Positions 38,181-48,400 of a DNA stretch of 64,000 nucleotides are shown piece by piece (the stretch's first letter is position 1; each line of letters starts with the position of its first letter). The notes under the pieces were generated by a model. It was not told the origin of the DNA and searched no databases. It saw only the letters and a list, made by a program, of their open reading frames with translations. The translations under genes and the position numbers were made by a program. The stretch comes from Klebsormidium nitens (lineage: Eukaryota; Streptophyta; Klebsormidiophyceae; Klebsormidiales; Klebsormidiaceae): assembly GCA_000708835.1 (NCBI GenBank), contig DF237204.1:57320-121319 (forward strand), written 5' to 3'.

Positions 38181-39060
38181 AGCTCAGGAGCAATGTATGA
38201 GCTACAACGGTGGCGGATCAGGCGAAGCAGGGGGACTGAAGCAGTAGACTAAATGAAAGGAGGTTTCTAGACCGAATGTTTGGCAGAATCGGAGGTGCTC
38301 CTTCCTTCCCTTTGCGTCCTGCCTCGGTGCATGCGAATAAAGCAAAACGTGAAAGCGCCCACAACTTCAAGTTCAAGCGCCTCTACGGATTAGTGCTACT
38401 CTGGGTTTTGTGATCTTTCTGCGCTCGGCTAGCTCAGCTGGCTAGAGTGCAGTTCGATACAACTGCCACGTGCCTTCCACTTGTGGTTGGCCCGAAGGTC
38501 CGCGGGTCAAATCCCGTAGTTTGCAACTTTCTCTGGACGGAATTTACTGTGGATCTGGCTAAAGGTCCTTCGAGTATGCCTGGCTGCGGAGAAACTCTTC
38601 GCTAGCCGGCGCAGAAAGATAACCCGAAGTCACCACTTGAATATATAAGTTAATATAAGGCTTTTTGGTGCTGCTGGCTGGTTGCGAACTTTCAAACCCT
38701 AACTTCTCAATTATTCCGCAGCCTCAGGCTACGAAGTCGGCGGAAAATTGCCAGCAACGGAACCCTGTTACTGAACAGCGCGCAGACCAAACGTGTACCG
38801 GTATGTGGCGATTCCGTTCCGTCGGCGCTGGCGTCCGTTTTGAGCCGGAACGATGCACTGCCAGCAGCACCTGCCCAAGACCACAAAAATCCTGCACAGA
38901 TTGAGACTTGACAAGTACCAAGGTACGGTAGCTGCAAGCAGTGAAGGCCCAGTTGTATGGCAGCCAAAGGGTCCAATTGAAGAACTACTAGAATTTAGAA
39001 GTGCGCCAGGCTGTGGCAGCTAAACTGTGTGCCCCGCTGCTCATCAACAACGTTAATGTG
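38181..39060. other. Divergent promoter region between PRA1.A and the neuferricin gene
   Basis: This 880-bp spacer contains a tRNA-like sequence (38423-38525, listed separately). Nothing else in it is recognisable. It should carry the start sites of both genes. Confidence 0.5.
38423..38525 (+). ncRNA. tRNA-like sequence with A and B boxes, probably a pseudogene or SINE head
   Basis: GGCTAGCTCAGCTGGCTAG has the form of a tRNA D arm and RNA polymerase III A box. About 75 bp downstream GCGGGTCAAATCCCGT resembles a T arm and B box with one T missing. An anticodon-arm-like hairpin (GCAGTT...AACTGC) lies between. The acceptor-stem halves do not pair and the span is too long for a normal tRNA without an intron, so it is probably not a functional tRNA. 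Confidence 0.4.
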
Positions 39061-42000
39061 ATGGCAAAGCAAGAAGCAAAGGTCCGCAAGCGCGCTGTGG
39101 TAGAGACTGTGAGTTTTCCAAAGCTCTCACTTTTCTCTTTTCTGCCTGCTTCTCCTGTGAGGCCCTCCGCTTGTGATTATCAGATGTACCCATGTTGTTC
39201 CAGGTCCAGGCTCTCTGCAGCTTGCATCAAGGTCAAAAGTATGTTGACGAGGCTCCGGCATTGCAGTTAAGAGGTGTGTCGGCCCTCTGGATGGCAATGC
39301 ACACCCCCGATGCCAGCCAAAGTTTAATCATCACATTTTCCGGGAAATAAGGAGCTTTCCAGTTTGGTTTGCAGCCACTCCAAGACATCTAAACGGTTAC
39401 TCAGAGCCCATATGTCTGTTTCCCTTGGTCATTGCCCATTGTAAGTAGACGTATCGTTTTTAACGGTTACAATCATGTTGGCGCCTTGAGAATTGATTTT
39501 GAGCATTATACTTGCTGAATGGCTGAGCATAATAGAGTATGAAAACTGCTTGATTTCTTAGCCTGTCTGGGTGGTTCACAATGTGGGGGCTTAGCCACGA
39601 CCACCACCCCTTCTTAGCTCTTCGAGGTAAGCGCTTGTATCCCCCTTAGTCACCGTCACTTTTGAGACAGGTCGATCTCAGGTCTCACACTCAACCTGCA
39701 GAGGCGATGGAGAGCCAGCCTGCACATCCTTTTGAGACCAGATTAGCCTTCCAATTAGCACATTGAACTCATTCACCTTTTTGTACGAATCCAGGCGGCG
39801 CCCGTCTCGGACGCCAGCACAGAGGGGCCCGTCCCTGTGGGGGAGCCCCACCCGTCGCAGGAGTCCCGCCTGGCGCAGTACTACGGGATTGTGGTGGTGG
39901 CTCTGGTCGTATTTGCCATCCTCTTCTACCTGGGCAAGAGAAATGAAGTGCAGGTCAGGGCCGGGTTTAACCTGTTTGAGTAGGATGTAGAAGTTTTTAC
40001 GATTGAGGGGTTTAGCGAGGGAAGGCGCGCCAGTGTCAAGCTGGAGGACATATCTTCACGAAATGGCTCAAGTCTGGCAAGCCATGAGGGAATAGTTTTG
40101 CAGACCTTTCAAGATGTCTGTTTGATCTGGGTCCAGCGCACCGGCATCCTGGTTGCCAGTCATCCCTGTGGCTGCTGCAGGTACACTGCAGCCTGCTAAG
40201 GACTAGCCTGCCTTGTGGGGTCGGAGGCGTGTCCAGGAGTCGCAATGCGTGAAACCTTTTCAATAGACACAACAGAGTACTTTGGCTTGCAGCTATCTTC
40301 TCCAAGACTTTCTCATGTTAAACGGTGCTCAAAGGGCTGGGCTTGCCCCACACCTCCATATGGAAGTAGGGAAACAAAGCCCCCGCTCGACCCAATCGAA
40401 TCGCCCCTTTCCAACACAACCAGAGCTTAGCCTCGAACATTCTGATGACAGTTCTTACTGGGTATGGTAACATGGGTGCCTCATTTGTTCTTATTTGTGA
40501 CGGAAGCCCTTTTCTCGCAGAGGCTCTGGTTCCCGGAGGAGCTGTCTGAATACACGGGGGCAGATGATAAGCCCATCCTGATCGCTATCCTGGGGTAAGC
40601 ACAGCATCCAGGCCGCATCGTCGCAAACAGTGGCAATTATTCACTGGTTGCATGTTCTGTCAGGACTGTCTGATCTTTGGACGTCCCATTGAAGGAGCAT
40701 CACTTACTTCACCAGACCGTCTAAACATCTTTTGCGGAAGCGTCAAGGAGCAGGGAAGCGGGAGTAGAGGCATCCATGCTGCCAAGCATCGATTGCCGTT
40801 GTCTCTTAAGGCACGCTTTTTTGACTGATCAAGTTGCTGCGCTACTCTAGAAGAAAATGCATGAGCAAAAGGCTCGGTCGAGAAGAACCGGCATACGGTT
40901 CCAGTTTTGCCTGTTTTCTGTGTCAGTCTTCTGGGTGTCAAATCGACATTACATACCTGAAATAGGAGGGATGAAGAGATGCGTGCGGCTGAAGACGACT
41001 CTGATGACAAACGCTATAACGAAGGCTCATCAAAGCGCTGTGTTAGCACAACATTCGACGGCTCCTTCATATCCGACTTGGCCAAAGTCCGTGCCGCTCT
41101 TGGAGGTAGCTTACCTGTCGAAGCTGGTCCCTCTATGTACTCTAGCCTTCAGAATAACCGACAACAACTTCGTCCTCTCCTTAGGACCGTCTTTGACGTC
41201 ACTAAAGGTGCTGATCATTACGGGCCAGGAGGAGGGTACTCGCATTTCGCAGGCAGGTGAGCATCTTTGGAGCAATTTATTGCTTCTTCATGTCCATAAA
41301 TGCTTACCAATTGCCTTTGCAATGCTAGACTCAAATCTTTCAACCCCTGAGTGTCGTGAAGAGTCGACAGAGCGGTTGTTGTTACTTGAGCGAGGCGTTG
41401 AATATCAAAGCTTGCAGAAGGACGTTGAACGCCGTGCCATTACAGTCACTTCGTGCCAGTTCCGAAAAGGTCCAGGCCGGCGACTCTCGCACAGAGGTTT
41501 CTCCTCCTTTTTGTTTGACAACGGACACGCTCCTTCCTCTTTCGCGATTCACTGCGGGGGCCACACTCGGCAAGATGAAAATACAATCGGCAGGGCCTGG
41601 ACGTAAGCATGCGAATCGTAACTGGTCCGGCTGCCCGTGTGTGCAGGGACGCGTCTGCTGCGTTTGTGACGGGCGACTTCAGCCCCGCGGGGCTGACGGA
41701 CGACGTGTCGGGGCTGGCGCCGTCGCAGGTGGCGGGCGTGGCACAGTGGCGCCAATTCTACGTGGAGCGCTACAAGCAGGTGGGCGTGCTGGCCGGGCGG
41801 TACTACGACGACCGCGGGGAGGCCACGGCGGCGCTGCGCAGCGTGGAGGCCGCGCTGGAGGAGGCCGCGCACGAGGACGCGCGCAGAAAGGAGGAGGAGA
41901 AGCAGTACCCCGCCTGCAACTCGCGCTGGTCACAGGCGGCCGGGGGGGAGGTGAGGCCGCGGCGAGGGCGTCTGACGGCGAAGAGCTGCAGACTTAGGTA

Positions 42001-42885
42001 TGATCTGAGAATGTTTCTGCGCGCCACAAGGAAATGCAGGCCTAAACGAATCACAAGGACGAGGAGGAGGTGAGGACGTGAGGACTTGAGGCTGACTAGC
42101 CTGCGAACCCATCTGAGGCACTGGCAAGCTTTTGAGAGGCAGCTTGAGGGAAGGGGATGTTTTCTTCGCAATGGAGCTCTGATATCACCGAAGAAGGGTC
42201 TGTCGGCACTGGCGGATTTGTAGGGAGCTTAGAGAGGGCACCTTATTGCCCTGCGTCTGAGAGGAATTAGCGGATCAAGGGCAGTAATGCTGTTTGAGAA
42301 GATCAGATCTCTGTTGTCGAAGCGTCCCTGGAGGCAACTGGAGGGGAAGGGAGGAAACGATGCCTAAACTTCTGCAGCTCAGTGGGTGATAGTGCGGTAT
42401 TTTGGAAAGGAGTAACTCTACTTGGGATTGCGAATGATCCCCATCGATAGCCGTGGCGTGTACTTCGCCCTTAGGCTCCCTGCTCGTCAGTTCTTTTGTG
42501 ATCAATTATGTACCACAATAGTTGAGCATACGGCAGGTCGTTGATGCTGATCCGACAAGAAATGCTCCACCCGTCACTTCGATCCCCTCGCATCCCCCAA
42601 TCATTTCTACAGGCTTGCTTTTGAAACTATTTTCCGTTTGTTCTAAACCCGTGGCCTTTCTTTGGGGCCATTCAACCTAAAAGACCAGGAGGATCTGTCT
42701 AGACAAGCTCGTTTTCACTGTGGCTGCAGGTGTGGTGTGATAAAGGGTTTCCAAGACAGTTCTTCTCGGGCAGCGAGCATCTTGGCACTCGTTGCGCTTG
42801 TGTACAAGCTCAAGATCTCGACCGGCCAGATCTTCGCCAATACGCATCTTGCGAGAAGTACGACAACAGGTGCAAGACATCTTAG
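39061..42885 (+). CDS. CYB5D2: Neuferricin / CYB5D2-like cytochrome b5 domain protein
   Basis: Six exons join in phase: 39061-39108, 39795-39953, 40521-40594, 41185-41256, 41647-41950 and 42730-42885, giving 270 residues (human CYB5D2 is 264). This is a membrane-associated progesterone receptor (MAPR)-type haem-binding domain. The order is a short charged N-terminus, a single membrane anchor at about 45-63 (YYGIVVVALVVFAILFYLG), then the b5-like domain RLWFPEELSEYTG, ILIAILGTVFDVTKG, DHYGPGGGYSHFAGRDAS, AAFVTGDFSPAGLTDDV. The neuferricin-specific second half follows: a Tyr-rich helix (WRQFYVERYKQVGVLAGRYY), a Glu/Ala helix, the motif YPACNSRWS and a Cys-containing C-terminus (VWCDKGFPRQ, TRCACV). 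The conserved Cys set suggests disulfides in a lumenal or extracellular domain. In animals the family binds haem and modulates neuronal differentiation and P450s. The algal role is unknown. Confidence 0.92.
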
Positions 42886-43603
42886 GTACTGTGGCCGTTA
42901 TGATTCAGATTCCGCGATAACGGTTTCTTACTCAATCAACAAATTGCATTGTATGAGGCATTGCATGAGGCATTGAGAAGGTTCCAAACTTCCAATTCGA
43001 GAAAGAAGGAACAAATAGTGGGGCCCAAGTCGGTCTTTTGAATCGATATTATTTCATGTATCTGGCTTGCTCAGTCGGACTCAAGGGCCGCTACAGTAAG
43101 CCTGTCGGCTTCATGCATAGTCGCGGCCTACGCAATTCCACAAATGGATGCGTAGAAGATCCAATAATTGAGCATGTTGGAGGTCAAAGCCCTCCAGCTA
43201 GGCTCATTGATGTTCAAACACTTCGACTCACTATTGATTGAAGCCCAACTGGGCCACGACGGTCGAGTCGTGTATCGTGCATGACCGGCCGGCGAGCCGT
43301 TGGATCGCGATGACCGGCGGTTTTTTTGAGACTCAAAGACTTACGTAACTTGCCAACGGCGTACACAACTTGCTGGGCCCTCTAGGTTGAAGCCATGTTG
43401 CAACGTAAACAGTCAAAGATTGCATGCAATGATGGATGATCTTATATGTGCAATGTTTTCTATCCTGATTGAATAGCACACAAACATGAGCAGCCGCCCT
43501 TCTATAGCTGGCACCGCATGCACTTAAGAACTTAAATCATAATGCAGGATGAGGTAGCTAGGTAGGTACTTAAGTCTCGATTTTATGTTGAGCTAGTGGG
43601 GTG

Positions 43604-43742
43604 TATGTTGAGTTAGATCAGTACCCCGGGCGCAAACAAACTAAAACCTAAACCCAATGTTAACATGCTCTGCTACCGTACCCAGCCTAAACCCCCAAAC
43701 CAACCCCCACCCGTCCCCCGGGCATGACCTAACTCAACATGG
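43604..43742. repeat. Short inverted-terminal-repeat element (MITE-like)
   Basis: ATGTTGAGTTAG at 43605-43616, followed by TCA and CCCCGGG, is mirrored at the right end by CCCGGG, TGA and CTAACTCAACAT (43729-43740). Together the arms give about 25 imperfect inverted bases around a C/A-rich core of about 90 bp. A second partial copy of the left end (ATGTTGAGCTAG) lies just upstream at about 43584. I see no clear target duplication. Confidence 0.55.
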
Positions 43743-44234
43743 CGCCGTAATTGGCTAGGAGACAGTCAGTTTCAACTGATAATTAACGAAATTGCGGCCT
43801 CGTGCCGCTAAACGACAAGCTTTATGAGCCCTCTAAAGCGTTAGATGAAAATCGCCGTCCATCGACCGCCATTTATAAAAGAAGGCTCCAAGTCTGCACC
43901 GTACGATGAAAACTCGGTAAAGAACGGTTCGATAAGATGAGCCCTCCAATCATGAGCATTAATGATAAGCGGACAGATTAGTGGGATTTATCGAATTAAA
44001 AATCGATAAACAAATCCTAATTCACTCGAAATTCAACATTGCTCAATCGTCGATGCTGCTCAGGCAAGCACCATCCACGGTTCAGATCGCCCGGTACAGG
44101 TTGTGGGTACCGAAGACTAGGCGCCACCCGGGGCAGTTCACTGAGCGTTATTACGGGTCTTTAGATCCAAAACCAAAAGCCTGAATCTATACCCAGTTCC
44201 CTCAGCTCGTAGACCCGGTGCCATAAGTCCCGTA

Positions 44235-44272
44235 CTAGGAGGAGACCGCCCGAAGGGCGGTCTCCCTCCTAG
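44235..44272. repeat. GC-rich hairpin with one-base bulge
   Basis: CTAGGAGGAGACCGCCC pairs with GGGCGGTCTCCCTCCTAG across a GAA loop. The arms are 17 and 18 bases, with one unpaired G. No T-tract follows and the context is eukaryotic, so it is not a bacterial-type terminator. It resembles the 34165-34208 palindrome in carrying CTCCTAG/CTAGGAG ends. Confidence 0.8.
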
Positions 44273-45485
44273 CCCATTCTAGTTCAACAACATGAAATCG
44301 AGCCTCAGAGTTTGGAGGCGGCCGGCCATGATGCTCAGGCAGGCGGCATGATGCGCGCGCATCGCTTCGACGACCCGTAGACCGGTCACCGGCCGGCCCC
44401 ACTGAGGTGGCCTGGAGATCTAGTCTTATTACGTGATTGGGACGATGCAAGGCCGGGGCCAGCGGCCCTCCCCGCGCGAAACCCCGACACCTGATGTGCG
44501 CGCGTGTCGGTACCGTGCGGTACCTATTACCAGTATACATAATACAAGCCGCTTTTCACCGTACCAGGCCAAGCCCGGTACCTACTACCTGCTCAGCCAC
44601 GTATAGCTGATGCGCTGGCAGGCTCTCCGCCACGTCCAACCGCATGGGATGGCAAATCTTTGACGCGTGTGAAAAGCAGTTCTGCTTGGCGCAAAAGCGA
44701 AAAGCAAAAGGCGCAGATTCAAAAAGTGCACGCAGAAGATTTGTGGTTGGAACAATCTGCAGATTCTCCAGATTGGTAGCCGTCCGATGGGGATCCTAAG
44801 GCTAGAAGGGTAGATGAACATGTGGGCACTTTACGGTTCTTTTACGGACGCTTTTGCTTTTCCTTGTTCCGGACGTTCGAAAGATTGTTGTGGTCCAGTT
44901 TGGTCGTTGCGGTTGAGTGCTTCTGGAATCTGGTCCACATCTGAGAGGCTCGGACAAGCATGTCCGGCGACCAGCATCGACGGCACCGGGACTTTTTAGA
45001 CCCTGATCGACGGCGGAGAACTGCGGACCTTTTCCCTTTTCGGAATCCACATTCTCAGCCAGAAGTGACCCGCAGGCCCTGCGAGCCACAAGAGAGGGGG
45101 GAAGGGGAACATGAAGCTCTGAAGATACTAGCCTGCAAATATCTCCAGGGGCGTTGCAAGTTGCAAGGTGGAGGCAAGGAGAACGACCTACTTTGCCCAT
45201 CTAGCTAGCTGACAAGGGCTTCCCAAAAGGGCTCAGCAAGGAATATCTCTCCAGCTGGACTGCTAGTGTAGGCAGTGTGGAGGGCACGTTCGTGAATTGC
45301 TCGTTTGATACTTACGAGTTGGTATTATCGTGAAAGTTGCCCCTCGAGCAGAGCACGCTCTTGAGTCGCTATCAGAGAAGGGTCACGTTGCTGCAAAGGA
45401 GATTTGTATAGAAACATCTGTTGTTAGAGAAAGGGCATCTTTGGATTCCAGTGGATGGACACGACGTTGCGGGAAACAAACAAGC

Positions 45486-48400
45486 ATGGACATGATGCAG
45501 ACGGGATATCAAAACCAGAGTCAGGTAAGAGCCGACTGCTTCTTTATAGAAGGGATGGGGCAAGAGTGGGTTTTTGGTTTGGTCAGAACACCCCAGTGGA
45601 ATCTGCAGAGTATCATCCATTCCTCAATTTGGAGAAGGCATCACCACTGTGGGGAGGAAACGTGTGAGCATGTATTGAGCAGAAGAGGAGGCATAGGGGG
45701 AACTCTTCGAATATTCAAGATCGAGTTGTGTTAGATAAACACTTCTCAAGTTGGTGCAAACAACCAAACCTTGGCATAAGTTGATCTTTGAGAACCTAGG
45801 CACCTGCAGTAGTCTGATCTGTCTTGCCTTCTTGCACCCTATATTGGTGGTCAGCGTGAGAGTTCAGTGGGTTGCCAGGAGATCACAGAGGGCTGGAAGA
45901 GGGCAGCAGCCTGAAGCAGGAGGCACGTAGGCTGGACCCTACGTTGCTGGAAGGATTTTTTGTGGCCTGACAGGACATGTTTAAGAATAAGAGGGGGACA
46001 CCTGCAATGGATTGCATGAGTGCCTGTCTGAGTAGCTTTTTGGGCTTTGTTGGGTCTACAGAGGCAGCTAGGCAACGCTGCTAGTCCTTAACCGTGCTAC
46101 ACGTCCTCCACGTTTGAAGATCCAAACCTTGAAAGTCTATGAGCCTCTGACATAGATGTTGTGATGACAACCTTTCTGTTGTTGCTGAACAGAGTCAGGG
46201 CTGGCCTAGGTGCAGCTGACAGCAGCAATGTTGGTGCTTGACCTTGTTTTCTTTCATAGTTCAGTGGGTTTGGCTTGTATGGCATTTCCGTTTCTAACAT
46301 CCAGGCGGCTTCTTAAGGCTGGCATCGTACACAAGCTTTCTTATGAATACAGCATAGCAGTACGGGTTGGCTGCCTGTCTAGGAGTGCAGGGGGCATTCA
46401 AGTATCATGAAGCTGGGTACCTTGTAGGTAGTAGTTTTTCAAAAAGAACGAAAGGGAAAGCGGGAGTGAGATTCACCTGGCCTGAGAAACGCAGTCTTGG
46501 GTGAGACAGTGAGAGTGGATATCAGGAGATGCAAGTCAAGGTTCAGGCTCTAGGTTGTGGTTAGAGGTCTCTGAACGCTGGCTCCCCCCAGTCCTTAGCT
46601 GGTGCTCTTTGGGCAAAACCTTGGATACTAGGTTGCAAAAGAGGGTTCTCCAGGGATCGCATGCACCCTTCAAGGTGCGGGGGTGGGGGGGGGGTTTTGA
46701 CTTTTAGACAACCATTGCCCCTATTGGGCCGGAAAGCGTTGGCCAGCCATTCGTTGCTGTACTTATATCATCTTGTGCTTGTCTGTGCAGGATGGCACCA
46801 GTCCGCGCCCCAGTTTCTGGCCCCAGTTTATGATGGGCCAAGGGGGTATGGTCCCCCCCGGTCAAGTCCCCCCCCTGGCGGGGGGCCCCGCTGTCTACCC
46901 CAGCGGCCCTACCCCCGCCCTTGCTCGCTACCCCTCTGGGAGCGTGCGTCCCAGCCTGCCTGCGCCCCTGCTGATGCCTGTGCCCCCGCAGCCGCTGCAC
47001 CACGCGCAGAGTGGGGGCCCGCTCATCCAACAGATGCAGCCGGGAGCCAAGCCCTCCACGTCAGAGAGCTTGTCCACTAAGGTGGGGACAAGGGTCGGGC
47101 GAGTAGGGTCTGTGCGTGTGGTTGAGGACGTCTGTTTGCCCCTCTACTGGTGTTCTCCTCAGGAGACAGCAAGTCTCTTCGTCTGTCGTCCAGACTTCCC
47201 TCAGGGGCTTCTTGTGTTTGCCTGCCTGGCTGTATTTCTGATTAGCCTCTGAGCCTGTGCATTTCCCTTCTTTGAGGATCCCCTGTGCTGACGCTCTACC
47301 CTGCTTCGCTCGTCACAGGTACGTAAGCCATACACCATCACCAAGCAGCGTGAGCGCTGGACTGAGGCAGAGCACGACCGCTTCTTGGAGGCGCTCAAGC
47401 TGCACGGCCGCGCCTGGCGCAAGATCGAGGGTGAGTACGTAGCTGCTTGCATGCTTCTTGGAGGCTGTGCGCTTCTGCGCTCCCTGACCCCCCTCCTTGA
47501 CAGGCATTCCAGGGTGTGCCTGGCTGTCTGTAGGTAGACTGGCTTGTGAGGGCCGACGATGTACACTTGACATGTACAGGTTGTCTGGCCGTGCCTTGTC
47601 CCCTTCTGACCCTCTTTTCCTCTTGTTGGCTACAGAGCACATCGGGTCCAAGACTGCTGTCCAGATCAGGAGCCACGCCCAGAAGTTTTTCTCCAAGGTT
47701 AGCATCTAATCTGCACCTCTTTTCTTTGTCCAAGTCGTTGCTATGCATCATCGTTTGGTCTCGTCTAAAGAGTTTACTTGCTTTGGAATGGTAGGATTGG
47801 GTGCCAAGCAATAATTTCTAAGGATGTCTCGTTGTTTCCTTGTCCTGAAGGAAGCCAGTTCCGCATAACCTGCTGCTCTGTTCCTGAGCAGCATCCCTTT
47901 TGTAAGCTTCTTTTTTCAAGTCAAAGCTTGGCCTTAGAAGTCACGAGGAGCTTTGTTGAGGCTTCACTTTGGATGCCAAACCTTGGTTCTGTAGTCCTCA
48001 ACCTGCCAAGAAAGTAAAGTTCTACTTAGCAATCTCACTTCTGTGACTTGAAGAATCATGCCAACTGAGAAACACTGGAGTCTCACTTAGAAGGAAACAG
48101 AGATGTCGCAAAGCCGCAACCTGATCAAGTTTCGTGTCTATCTGCAGTTGGAGCGTGAAGGCAGCACGGCCAACCCTGCCAGCAGTGCTCCTGAGATTGA
48201 CATCCCGCCTCCCCGCCCCAAGCGCAAGCCTAGCCACCCGTACCCGCGCAAGGCGGGCGGCAACATGAGCGAGAGTGAGAGTGAGTACGGGCCCAGCCCC
48301 CGGACAGGGTCGCGCACCGAGCCCCTTGACGAGGCCCTCAGCCCCAACACCGACTCCCTCCAGGTCAGGCAACAACCTGGCAACAAACGTGTGATGTGTT

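Larger units (their letters stand above)
42886..45485. other. Spacer upstream of the LHY gene with inverted repeats
   Basis: About 2.6 kb of this holds no protein-like frame. It contains a short element with inverted ends (43604-43742), a strong GC hairpin (44235-44272) and several copies of GGTACC/ACCGTACC-type words around 44,510-44,590. The last 600 bp or so probably include the LHY promoter and leader. Confidence 0.5.
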
